Positions 1 through 6,407 of a DNA stretch of 41,152 bases are shown piece after piece. The notes beneath the pieces were generated by a model that had not been told where the DNA came from, did no database searches, and saw only the letters and a program-made list of their open reading frames with translations. Made by a program: the position numbers and the translations under genes. Each line of letters starts with the position of its first letter. Positions within the stretch are counted from its first letter, which is position 1. Origin of the DNA: an uncultured Bacteroidales bacterium (GTDB lineage Bacteria > Bacteroidota > Bacteroidia > Bacteroidales > Bacteroidaceae); the NCBI GenBank assembly GCA_902801485.1, contig CADCIP010000031.1:1-41152 (forward strand), in the 5' to 3' direction.

Positions 1-1
1 C

Positions 2-463
2 GTGGCAACGACCAACAATCCCCATCCCCTTACGGATGCCACGGGAAGCCGCCGTTATATCTGCATCCAGATTCCCCAGGGCCAGTATATAGATAATGTA
101 GGGGAAATCGACTACGGTCAGCTATATGCCCAGGTGGTTTATGAACTGCGGGAGCTGAAGGCTCCCTACTGGTTCAACAACGAGGAAGTTGCCAGGATTC
201 AGGAACTGAACATCGACTTTGCCGAACAGAAGGATCTAGCAGAGATGGTAGCAATTTGTTTCCGTAAACCCAAGGAAGGAGACATCGTGAAAACGCTGAA
301 TAGTCAGCAAATGTTAAAGATGATTCAGACAGAATACCCCAGTCTGAAGATTAATCACTATGCCAAAGTCATTTTGGGGAAAGCTATGAAGGAGCTGGAG
401 TTCGAGCATACGGAACACAGTCACGTAGCTTATTACAAGGTGGTTCCGCTAAAAGCGGCCTGA
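2..463 (+). CDS. C-terminal part of a VapE/DUF3874-type protein (5' end outside window)
   Basis: The frame is open from the first bases, so the GTG at base 2 is probably an internal codon and this is the tail of a longer protein. The run SRRYICIQIP around residues 16-25 and the later region LNSQQMLKMI...HYAKVILGKAMKELEFEH resemble, from memory, the C-terminal (DUF3874) end of the large virulence-associated-E / primase-helicase-like proteins common in Bacteroides and Prevotella accessory islands. The upstream ATPase part of that family is not visible here. No signal peptide or membrane segment is seen. The stop is followed within 20 bases by a perfect stem-loop. I am fairly sure of the family and cannot say anything about substrate. 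Confidence 0.7.
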   Translation: MATTNNPHPLTDATGSRRYICIQIPQGQYIDNVGEIDYGQLYAQVVYELRELKAPYWFNNEEVARIQELNIDFAEQKDLAEMVAICFRKPKEGDIVKTLNSQQMLKMIQTEYPSLKINHYAKVILGKAMKELEFEHTEHSHVAYYKVVPLKAA

Positions 464-465
464 GG

Positions 466-487
466 TTGACGGGAGGTTGACGGGAGG
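466..487. repeat. Two tandem copies of an 11-bp unit
   Basis: The unit TTGACGGGAGG is repeated twice, immediately after the VapE-like stop codon. Its second copy forms part of the left arm of the following stem-loop. Confidence 0.8.
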
Positions 488-510
488 TTAAAACCATCCA
501 ACCTCCCGTC
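479..510 (+). terminator. Perfect 11-bp stem-loop after the VapE-like gene
   Basis: The arms GACGGGAGGTT (479-489) and AACCTCCCGTC (500-510) pair perfectly around a 10-base loop. No clear U-tract follows (ctttcg), so this is either a weak intrinsic terminator or a 3'-end stabilising hairpin. Confidence 0.55.
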
Positions 511-591
511 CTTTCGTCCCGATAGCCATCGAGTCTCAAAATATGTTTTTGTAATATGTGAGGTCTTTCTTTGAAGACGAAAACTATAAAC

Positions 592-620
592 GGTTATTGG
601 TTATTGGTTATCGGTTATTG
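592..620. repeat. Tandem ggttatt/ggttatc tract
   Basis: Four near-identical 6-8 base units of the form (c)ggttatt run in tandem. The complementary ataacc type recurs at 27481-27508. Confidence 0.75.
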
Positions 621-647
621 ATGAAAGACGATAACGTAAACGAGAAC

Positions 648-680
648 TTCTTCCCCTACAAGGGGAAGTCAGAAGGGGTC
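648..680. repeat. C/T-G-rich palindromic element, copy 1
   Basis: CTTCCCC..GGGGAAG forms a short hairpin (650-668) followed by a second GGGG block. This is a degenerate member of the dispersed palindrome family described in the findings, and it is intergenic. Confidence 0.6.
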
Positions 681-691
681 TGATTAAGTGA

Positions 692-823
692 TTCTTTGTT
701 GAGAGAGGAACTTTCGTAGAAGGGGGCGGTGGTTTGGAATGGTGCTGATGGATGCTTGCATACAATCGGACACAGTCCAAACTACTGACCTAAGCACGGC
801 AGTGCTGCTCTCTCAATAAAGGA
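692..823 (+). ncRNA. Candidate structured RNA with a 6S-like overall fold
   Basis: The segment folds by eye as three nested parts. A 16-bp closing stem joins 692-707 to 808-823 and contains two G-U wobbles. An 11-bp inner stem joins 728-738 to 776-786 with two wobbles, capped by an irregular hairpin (CTGAT 745-749 with ATCGG 765-769). A small hairpin, AGCAC/GTGCT (793-797 and 802-806), lies in the 3' side of the open central region. A long closing stem, an open central bubble with a 3'-side hairpin, and an apical stem is the layout known for 6S RNA. The wobble-containing stems argue for an RNA-level structure. No long open frame covers it. An intrinsic terminator lies about 100 bases downstream. 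I cannot confirm the family; a cis-acting leader or another small RNA is possible. Confidence 0.5.
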
Positions 824-918
824 TACCAGATTATTCATAAGATCTCTTGGCGGAACGCCATAGGAGAATAAAAACACAGAAGTTTGCAGGTAATCTGAAT
901 TATCATTACAAATTTAAG

Positions 919-943
919 AACGGCTTAATAGACCGTTTTTTTT
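919..943 (+). terminator. Intrinsic terminator
   Basis: AACGG (919-923) pairs with CCGTT (933-937), followed by an eight-T run (936-943). There is no protein-coding gene directly upstream on this strand, which supports a non-coding transcript ending here. Confidence 0.65.
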
Positions 944-1008
944 GTTTAACCAAGAAAAACTTACTGGCTAGTTAGGAAATTTTTACCGCCTCGTGTGGCA
1001 GTAAATGG

Positions 1009-1037
1009 CCCCTCTCCAACTCCCCCAAAGGGGAGAG
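1009..1037. repeat. C/T-G-rich palindromic element, copy 2
   Basis: CCCCTCTCC followed by CCCCC AAA GGGGAGAG can form a hairpin. It is intergenic, between the structured-RNA region and the hip operon. Confidence 0.7.
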
Positions 1038-1092
1038 AACTAGCAAGAAGGAATAATCATTACATTTCGGAGTGGATATAAAAACGCTCTTA

Positions 1093-1160
1093 TTTGCTGG
1101 TATTAATAGAAACAAGTGCTACTATTAATAGAGAAATTTTCTAGTATTAATAGTAGCAAA
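1093..1160. repeat. Three copies of a TTTGCTAnTATTAATA motif
   Basis: Copies lie at 1093-1109 and 1117-1131 (direct) and at 1141-1160 (inverted), each built around TATTAATA with a TGCT or AGCA flank. The outer ends, TTTGCT and AGCAAA, are in inverted orientation. Two further copies lie at the far right end of the window. Confidence 0.65.
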
Positions 1161-1331
1161 AGCGGTCCTTAATACACAAAGTAGGAACCCCATCAAGAGA
1201 TAGAGAAGAAAACGTACATTTAATGGATTACATCCGCTATATGCTTGAATTACATTCTCTATGCCCTAAACATCAGTAAGATCCAATCGGATATGCTGTC
1301 TGCGATCTTCTTGTGGTTGTTTTCATAATAT

Positions 1332-1349
1332 TATACCATATTGGGTATA
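1332..1349. promoter_or_regulatory. Inverted repeat, candidate HipB operator
   Basis: TATACC-N6-GGTATA lies about 90 bases upstream of the hipB-like start. Additional half-sites TATACC (1373-1378) and GGTATA (1427-1432) flank the promoter. Known HipB operators have the form TATCC-N8-GGATA, so spacing and sequence are similar in kind. Autoregulation is inferred. Confidence 0.5.
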
Positions 1350-1408
1350 AATCAAGGTGGGAAAGCGATTTTTATACCCGAAGTGATATATCATTCATAA
1401 TAATTATG

Positions 1409-1416
1409 TATCTTTG
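1409..1416 (+). promoter_or_regulatory. -7 element (TATCTTTG) of the hip operon
   Basis: The element matches the Bacteroidota TAnnTTTG consensus and lies 25 bases before the hipB-like ATG. The half-site GGTATA at 1427-1432 overlaps the predicted start of transcription, where a bound repressor would block initiation. Confidence 0.65.
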
Positions 1417-1441
1417 CACCCGATAAGGTATAATAATTGTT

Positions 1442-1642
1442 ATGAGTCTATCAGAGCACATTAAACAAAAACGGAAGAAAAACGGTCTTTCTCAGGTAGA
1501 GTTAGCTGAGAGGGCTGGAGTGGGGCTTAGGTTCGTAAGGGATCTCGAGCAAGGTAAGCAGACTCTGAGAATGGATAAGGTAAATGATGTTCTTGCCTTG
1601 TTTGGCGAGCATCTGGGACCTGTAAAAACTGATATAGTATGA
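1442..1642 (+). CDS. HipB-like XRE-family antitoxin/repressor
   Basis: This is a 66-residue protein consisting almost entirely of one Cro/C1-type helix-turn-helix (about residues 4-58). The core is LSQVELAERAGVG for the two helices, followed by VRDLEQGK. It matches the size and order of HipB proteins, which bind operator DNA and sit first in hipBA or hipBST operons. Its stop codon overlaps the next start (ATGA at 1639-1642), which indicates translational coupling with the HipA-N gene. Palindromic TATACC/GGTATA sites upstream suggest autorepression. The domain is certain; the name HipB rests on the operon. Confidence 0.85.
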   Translation: MSLSEHIKQKRKKNGLSQVELAERAGVGLRFVRDLEQGKQTLRMDKVNDVLALFGEHLGPVKTDIV

Positions 1643-1962
1643 AACAGGCCGGTATCTATGTCAACGATGTCTTCTGTGGAATCCTCACAGAGGATGAAGA
1701 GGGTTATCATTTCTGCTATGAAAAGAACTATCTTGCAAGTCAGGGCGCAGCCCCAATAAGTCCTACTATGCCTCTGACTGAACAGCAGTATGATAAGGAA
1801 ATGATGTTTCCGGTCTTCGATGGACTCATCCCTGAAGGCTGGCTCTTGGATATCGCATCCACGTCTTGGAAAATAGACCCTCGCGACAGGATGTCACTCT
1901 TGATGGCATGTTGCAAAGACTGTATCGGAAACATTAGCGTTAAACCATTGGAACATGAGTAA
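1639..1962 (+). CDS. HipA N-terminal-domain protein (HipS-like)
   Basis: This is a free-standing 107-residue copy of the HipA N-subdomain 1, with the motif FPVFDGLIPEGWLLD around residues 57-71 and the CCKDCIG segment near 91-97. In E. coli-type HipA this domain is fused to the kinase. In HipBST systems it is a separate small protein (HipS) that restrains the kinase HipT. The gene overlaps hipB by 4 bases and the kinase gene by 8 bases, so all three are probably made from one message. Role as an antitoxin-like partner is inferred from the arrangement. Confidence 0.8.
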   Translation: MKQAGIYVNDVFCGILTEDEEGYHFCYEKNYLASQGAAPISPTMPLTEQQYDKEMMFPVFDGLIPEGWLLDIASTSWKIDPRDRMSLLMACCKDCIGNISVKPLEHE

Positions 1963-2770
1963 GTGTCTGTATTGTTATCATGAATTGGAAGAAGGTCTGG
2001 TGGACTTTCATCCAGGCTGCGCACGAAATTTTTTCGGCAGTAAAACAGCACCTATACTTCCCTATACGCGGAACAATATGGCTGAACTGGCCAGGCAAGT
2101 GATTAGAGCCAGCACATCGGTTACTGGTGTGCAGGCTAAGATGTCGCTCAACGTGAATCGTGGCGGCAAGAATGAACCAGCTAAATTCACCATTGTAGGT
2201 CTTTGGGGGAAGTATATATTTAAGCCGCAAAGCGCAAAATATCCACATCTTCCAGAACTTGAAGACCTCACGATGAAAATGGCCGAGGTTGCACATATTC
2301 GCACTGCGCGCCACACACTTATTAGACTTGCTGATGGTGAATTGGGCTATCTGACGCTCAGGATGGACCGTGGAAAGAAAAATGAAAAGATCTCCATGCT
2401 GGATATGTGCCAACTGACCAATCGACTCACTGAGCACAAGTACTACGGCACTTATCAACAATTAGCAGAAACCATCAAGAAGTACTCATCGTATGATTTG
2501 TTGGCAGTATTGTTAGCTGACCCAGCCGATACAGAAGAAATGGCGATGAGTTTTTCGGTGGGAGGCAAAAAAAGTGGCTTTGATCGCAATACTTTCATGA
2601 CAGCTTTCGTCGAGAGCGGTATTTCTGTTTCCAGATCAGAGAAGATGATAGAACAAATGAAAACACACCTTCCCGAATGGAAAGAACTCATCAGCCAGTC
2701 ATTTCTGCCAGAGAAGATGAAGGCTGACTATAATACTTTACTTGACAAAAGGAATGAAGCTTTGGGGTGA
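1955..2770 (+). CDS. HipA C-terminal kinase (HipT-like) with internal deletion of the catalytic loop
   Basis: This is a 271-residue member of the HipA kinase family. It starts with a zinc-ribbon-like CLYC...HPGC (residues 4-22). The conserved activation segment TGVQAKMSL follows at 57-65, then the ATP-binding lysine in YIFKP (about 90), ELEDL (101-105) and CQLTNRL. At residues 179-180 the sequence passes directly from KKYSS to YDLLAV. In the family some 40-45 residues lie here, including the catalytic Asp and Asn (H/D-x-K-N type loop). The metal-binding YDLL Asp and the C-terminal lobe remain. The frame is intact on both sides, so the product is likely stable but unable to phosphorylate. Related Bacteroidota proteins are, from memory, about 310-320 residues. 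The gene is coupled to the HipS-like gene. Confidence 0.8.
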   Translation: MSKCLYCYHELEEGLVDFHPGCARNFFGSKTAPILPYTRNNMAELARQVIRASTSVTGVQAKMSLNVNRGGKNEPAKFTIVGLWGKYIFKPQSAKYPHLPELEDLTMKMAEVAHIRTARHTLIRLADGELGYLTLRMDRGKKNEKISMLDMCQLTNRLTEHKYYGTYQQLAETIKKYSSYDLLAVLLADPADTEEMAMSFSVGGKKSGFDRNTFMTAFVESGISVSRSEKMIEQMKTHLPEWKELISQSFLPEKMKADYNTLLDKRNEALG

Positions 2771-2803
2771 CAAGTGACTGATACTGAAGTGAACCCCAAA
2801 CGG

Positions 2804-2853
2804 GACGCATGCGTCACAAATTGATTGGGAAGATTCATCCGACGTCATCGGAT
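2804..2853. other. Two short palindromes after the hip operon
   Basis: A perfect 12-bp palindrome GACGCATGCGTC (2804-2815) is followed by ATCCGA-N5-TCGGAT (2837-2853). The second resembles the stem at 4352-4372 and, like it, lies just past the 3' end of an A1S_2505-type sequence. It may be a remnant bidirectional terminator. Confidence 0.4.
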
Positions 2854-2877
2854 AAATTGATAGTACCTAGTTCAATT

Positions 2878-3029
2878 TCACCACCCTTTAGGCAGCACGA
2901 TGTTATCCACATCATGAGCTTTCTTAAATAATGGAGAGATTTCTTCGTCCGTAAAGCCTGCTATACCGCAGCCAATGCGGGTAACGAGGAATGTCAGCTC
3001 GGGGTGAGCCTTGGCAAAGGCGATGAATT
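2878..3029 (-). pseudogene. 3' fragment of an A1S_2505-like macro-type gene
   Basis: On the minus strand this encodes about 50 C-terminal residues (reading ...RIGCGIAGFTDEEISPLF...NIVLPKGW, then TGA). They are nearly the same as the end of the intact gene at 4389-4763. Homology stops abruptly at 3029, and no start or N-terminal half is present. The two copies flank the DUF5009 gene in the same orientation, which points to duplication of the region followed by deletion or to a recombination scar. Differences such as KGW versus SGW show the copies have diverged. Confidence 0.8.
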
Positions 3030-3112
3030 ACCTGAATGGATTGTTCGATTAGTATGGATTGGGAAATTCGGCATATTTTGTTCTTTTCCTTTGGTATTTG
3101 GGATTTTGTAGC

Positions 3113-3120
3113 TATCTTTG
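3113..3120 (+). promoter_or_regulatory. -7 element (TATCTTTG) for the DUF5009 gene
   Basis: The element has a perfect TAnnTTTG match 21 bases before the chosen ATG at 3141. A TTTGG lies near -33. It decides that the coding start is downstream of 3120 and not at the earlier in-frame ATG. Confidence 0.7.
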
Positions 3121-3140
3121 CAACTAATAAAATAAAGAAG

Positions 3141-4331
3141 ATGGCAGAAAAAAACTCTTTGACAATGAAATCACAAAACCGTATAGCCTCCATCGACGTG
3201 ATGCGTGCCCTAACTATGCTGTTGATGCTTTTCGTGAATGACATTCCTGGACTTGATGGCGTACCGCACTGGATGTTCCATGCTGCTTACGACGAGGACA
3301 TGTTGGGTTTCTCGGATGTCATCTTTCCTGCTTTCCTCTTTTGTGTGGGCATGTCTATACCTCTGGCAGTGAACCATCGTCTGCAGCGTGGCGACACTCA
3401 ACTTCAACTGCTGGGGCACATCCTGCGCCGCACGTTTGCCTTGCTTGTCATGGGCCTGTTCACATTGAATAGTGAACGCAGTGCTGGCGGAATACCCTAT
3501 GAATGGTTCTCGTTGCTGATGATAGCAGGTTTCTTTCTGGTATGGATGGATTATCCGAAGCAATGGACTCATTGGTTGAAACGTGTGCTGCAAACTGCGG
3601 GTACGGTTCTGCTGGCAGGACTCATCGTTTACAGCGATATTCATGGACCGGCATTCCGTTTTGGCTGGTGGGGCATATTGGGACTGATTGGATGGACTTA
3701 TCTGGTCTGCACTGTGGCCTATCTGCTGGGTAACCGCTCGTTGCGTGGTGTGCTGGTAGTTTGGGGAATCGGTATTGTGCTGTGCGTCCTTAGCAACAGT
3801 TCGCTTATCCCTCACGAGTGGTTCAGCCGCATCATCCTGCTTCCTTTCGTGCCAGGTGGTTGGACAGGCCATATGTTGGGACTCTCGGGTATGGCTGCAA
3901 CCATGCTGATGACCTCAGGCACTACCTCTTGCAAGAAAATATGTGGCATGTTCCTTCTGACAGGTCTGCTGATGCTCTTGGCGGGCATCCTGAGCCATCA
4001 CTATTGGATCATCTCCAAGATTCAGGCTACTCCCACTTGGGCATTCTTTTGTCTGGCCATCTTCTTCCCATTAACAGCCCTGCTCCATTGGCTGGTGGAC
4101 GTGCAAGGACGTGCCAGTTGGTTCTGGCTGATTGCTCCTGCAGGCACTGCAACTCTAACGTGTTATCTGCTTCCCTACGTCTGGTACCCATGCCGTTCCA
4201 TGCTGGGATTCCATTTCCCGTGGAGCTGGTATCATGGGATTGTAGGGCTCCTGCTCTCGCTGGGCTTTTCCCTATTGGTGGTTCAAGTGGCCCGTCTGAT
4301 CGTTCGTTGGCATATAAAAGTCAAGATATAA
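3141..4331 (+). CDS. DUF5009 / heparan-alpha-glucosaminide N-acetyltransferase-like membrane acyltransferase
   Basis: This is a 396-residue polytopic membrane protein. The N-terminus carries the family signature ASIDVMRALTMLLMLFVND, followed by PHWMFHA and the FPAFLFCVGMSIPLAV segment. About ten hydrophobic helices run to the C-terminus. Proteins of this group (YeiB/NagX/HGSNAT-like) are thought to transfer acetyl groups from cytoplasmic acetyl-CoA to sugars across the inner membrane; the substrate here is unknown. The start at 3141 is preferred because it lies just after a good -7 element and an A-rich leader (aaataaagaag). An earlier in-frame ATG at 3036 would place that promoter inside the gene. 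It is convergent with the macro-like gene, with a shared stem-loop between them. Confidence 0.8.
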   Translation: MAEKNSLTMKSQNRIASIDVMRALTMLLMLFVNDIPGLDGVPHWMFHAAYDEDMLGFSDVIFPAFLFCVGMSIPLAVNHRLQRGDTQLQLLGHILRRTFALLVMGLFTLNSERSAGGIPYEWFSLLMIAGFFLVWMDYPKQWTHWLKRVLQTAGTVLLAGLIVYSDIHGPAFRFGWWGILGLIGWTYLVCTVAYLLGNRSLRGVLVVWGIGIVLCVLSNSSLIPHEWFSRIILLPFVPGGWTGHMLGLSGMAATMLMTSGTTSCKKICGMFLLTGLLMLLAGILSHHYWIISKIQATPTWAFFCLAIFFPLTALLHWLVDVQGRASWFWLIAPAGTATLTCYLLPYVWYPCRSMLGFHFPWSWYHGIVGLLLSLGFSLLVVQVARLIVRWHIKVKI

Positions 4332-4351
4332 TTTCAGCATCACGATAGAAT

Positions 4352-4372
4352 AAGTCCGATACCGTCGGACTT
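4352..4372. terminator. Bidirectional stem-loop between convergent genes
   Basis: AAGTCCGA (4352-4359) and TCGGACTT (4365-4372) pair perfectly around five bases. It sits between the stops of the plus-strand acyltransferase and the minus-strand macro-like gene. Confidence 0.6.
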
Positions 4373-4388
4373 GTTGCAGACAGTAATC

Positions 4389-4763
4389 TTACCATCCGCT
4401 GGGCAGCACAATGTTCTCAACGTTATGTGCTTTCTCAAATAATGGTGAGATTTCATCGTCCGTAAAGCCTGCTATGCCGCAGCCAATGCGGGTAACGAGG
4501 AATGTCAGCTCGGGATGAGCCTTGGCAAAGGCGATGAATTCATCCACATACGGGCGAATGGTTTCCACTCCGCCCTGCATAGTGGGGATAGCATAGCTTT
4601 GGCCTTGTAAGCCTACGCCTTGTCCCATGACGGCTCCAAACTTGCGGTAAGCAGCATAAGCCGCTCCACCGCCATGCATACCTCTCAGGTTACTGCCGAA
4701 GACGAATATCTCGCCTGGCTGGAGTTCCGAAATGAACTCGGGTGTTGTACGTTTCTGTTGCAT
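4389..4763 (-). CDS. A1S_2505-family (macro-domain-like) small protein
   Basis: This protein of about 124 residues has the family's diagnostic motifs. FVFGSNLRGMHGGGAAYAA is near the N-terminus, QGVGLQGQSYAIPT is in the middle, and LVTRIGCGIAGF is near the C-terminus. These glycine-rich loops resemble the ligand-binding loops of macro (ADP-ribose-binding) domains. The family is usually annotated as a phage-type non-structural protein of unknown role. I chose the ATG at 4763 (MQQKRTTPEF). An upstream in-frame ATG would run into the 3' end of the GH27 gene and lacks a promoter, while a TAACTTCG element lies at 4782-4789. A truncated copy exists at 2878-3029. No signal peptide, so it is likely cytoplasmic. 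Confidence 0.75.
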   Translation of the reverse strand: MQQKRTTPEFISELQPGEIFVFGSNLRGMHGGGAAYAAYRKFGAVMGQGVGLQGQSYAIPTMQGGVETIRPYVDEFIAFAKAHPELTFLVTRIGCGIAGFTDDEISPLFEKAHNVENIVLPSGW

Positions 4764-4781
4764 AGGACAATTATTTCTGTG

Positions 4782-4789
4782 CGAAGTTA
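4782..4789 (-). promoter_or_regulatory. -7-like element (TAACTTCG)
   Basis: This is a seven-of-eight match to TAnnTTTG on the minus strand, 18 bases before the ATG at 4763. It supports the shorter start of the macro-like gene. Confidence 0.45.
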
Positions 4790-4816
4790 CAAAACACCGC
4801 TTGTATGTTTCTCTTA

Positions 4817-6385
4817 TTATTCCAGCGTCATACCGTCTATATCGGGACACCAGTTACGGGGGTTGGTGATACGGATAACGTTGTCGCCCTTCTTCAGGTT
4901 GACATCCACGCTGATGGTCTGACGTTCCTTCCAGTCGCGTGCAGGCACCTTCAGCGTTTTCAGGAACTGACCGTTTACATAGAGATCCATCTCGCGCTCT
5001 TCGCCAGAGAAATAGGCAATTGTCATCTTACGTAAACCAGCCTTCTGAACGTTGACGTTCTTCCACTGCAGATCGTTCTCGGCACGTTTGCCAAGGAAAC
5101 CGACTTTGTAGCCGCCCTCGGCATCCGGCGTTCCGTTATAGACGGCTGTGACAAACTCCTGATTGTTGCGCAGCTCCTGATAACAGCTTAACCAGGCTGT
5201 TTCTGCCTCGTAGCGGGTACGCTCCAGTCGTTTCTGACCCTTTACGCGGTAAATCTTTGTACCGTGGGCGGGTACATATATCGGAGCAGGCCAAGAAGTG
5301 TACAAGTATGGAGTATGCGTGAAGCAGTCATAATACTGGACTGATCCGCCAAGGTCGATGGTCTTGGGGTCGAGCATCACCTTCTGTTCCCTATCGCTGG
5401 GGTTGTAGATGGCTACGGCACGTTCCTTGCCGCCCAGTTTCTTGATGTCCTTCACCAAGACGAAGCACTCGCCCTGCTTGTCTGCCACGTAGGCCTGCAG
5501 GTGCAGCTTGTCCTGATTCAGGGCAATGAGATCTTTGTTGCAGAGCAGCTCCAATGCCTTGGGCTTGATGTTGGCCATATCGCAACCTATGAGCAGCGGC
5601 GAAGCCATGATGCACCACATTCCGAAGTGCGTCTGGTCTTCAATCTCGCTCATGGAACGTCCTACCTCGAGCATATCCATGTCGTTGTAATGACCGTCGT
5701 GGCAATAAGCCGACAGATAGAGGTTCTCAGCCAGAATACCCTTCACGGAGCGCCAGGCATCGTAGATATCGCCTGTTGTACGCCATGAGTCGGCTACTTC
5801 GGCACCCCATGTTCCGGGGAATGCCCAGCGGCACATGTTATAGACAACATCTTTCTTACCGCAGTTCTTGATGGCGTTGGAAATCTTGGTGTACTGCTGC
5901 TGTTCGTCAAGCCCCATGTGGGCTCCGCCGCAGTAGTCAACCTTGATGAAGTCGAAGTCCCAGTCGCGGAAGTACAGCTGGCAGTCCTCGGCCTCGTGTC
6001 CGGCAAAGCCGACACCAATGCCCCATGCATGCTTGTTTCCTGATCCGCAGGTATTGTCACCGGCGTCGCTGTAGATACCGGCTTTCAGTCCCAGCGAGTG
6101 GATATGGTCCACCAGGTATCTCATGCCGTTGGGGAACAGCTTTTTATTCAGGCGCAGCTGTCCGTCCTCGGCACGGCCATCCCAATAGCCGTCATCGATG
6201 TTCACATACTGGTAGCCAGCCTTCTGCAGTCCTGTGTTGTGCATAGCATCGGCCTGCTGGAGAATCAGCTTCTCGTTGATATTCAGTGCGAAGGTGTTCC
6301 ATGAACTCCAGCCCATGGTAGGTGTGCGTTGCGCATTGGCACTCATGGTCAAGGCAGCAGCAAAAAAGAAAAGAATTTTTTTCAT
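4817..6385 (-). CDS. Secreted GH27 alpha-galactosidase-type glycoside hydrolase
   Basis: This 522-residue protein has a signal peptide (residues 1-18, ending near SANAQ). A (beta/alpha)8 GH27 catalytic domain starts at TPTMGWSSWN and includes YVNIDDGYW (60-68). The nucleophile Asp is about residue 150 (FIKVDYCGG) and the acid/base Asp about 206 (WRTTGDI). A beta-sandwich (about 290-380) follows. The last 130 residues (YEAETAWLS... to NWCPDIDGMTLE) look like a CBM35/CBM6-like module. It should release terminal alpha-galactose or beta-L-arabinopyranose in the periplasm; the family contains both activities. It starts 22 bases after the GH29 gene, so the two are almost certainly one operon. Confidence 0.9.
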   Translation of the reverse strand: MKKILFFFAAALTMSANAQRTPTMGWSSWNTFALNINEKLILQQADAMHNTGLQKAGYQYVNIDDGYWDGRAEDGQLRLNKKLFPNGMRYLVDHIHSLGLKAGIYSDAGDNTCGSGNKHAWGIGVGFAGHEAEDCQLYFRDWDFDFIKVDYCGGAHMGLDEQQQYTKISNAIKNCGKKDVVYNMCRWAFPGTWGAEVADSWRTTGDIYDAWRSVKGILAENLYLSAYCHDGHYNDMDMLEVGRSMSEIEDQTHFGMWCIMASPLLIGCDMANIKPKALELLCNKDLIALNQDKLHLQAYVADKQGECFVLVKDIKKLGGKERAVAIYNPSDREQKVMLDPKTIDLGGSVQYYDCFTHTPYLYTSWPAPIYVPAHGTKIYRVKGQKRLERTRYEAETAWLSCYQELRNNQEFVTAVYNGTPDAEGGYKVGFLGKRAENDLQWKNVNVQKAGLRKMTIAYFSGEEREMDLYVNGQFLKTLKVPARDWKERQTISVDVNLKKGDNVIRITNPRNWCPDIDGMTLE

Positions 6386-6407
6386 TGTTGTTTATAGTTT
6401 AATAAGG

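Noticed and set aside
592-620. CRISPR-like repeats
   Set aside because: The units are adjacent 6-8 base tandem repeats with no spacers and no cas genes. The same holds for the other tandem tracts.
3036-3140. Extended N-terminus for the DUF5009 protein from the ATG at 3036
   Set aside because: The perfect -7 element at 3113-3120 would then lie inside the gene, and the added residues do not resemble the family start.
4764-4850. Extended N-terminus for the macro-like gene
   Set aside because: It overlaps the GH27 3' end, and a -7-like element lies inside it. The conserved domain starts just after the ATG at 4763.
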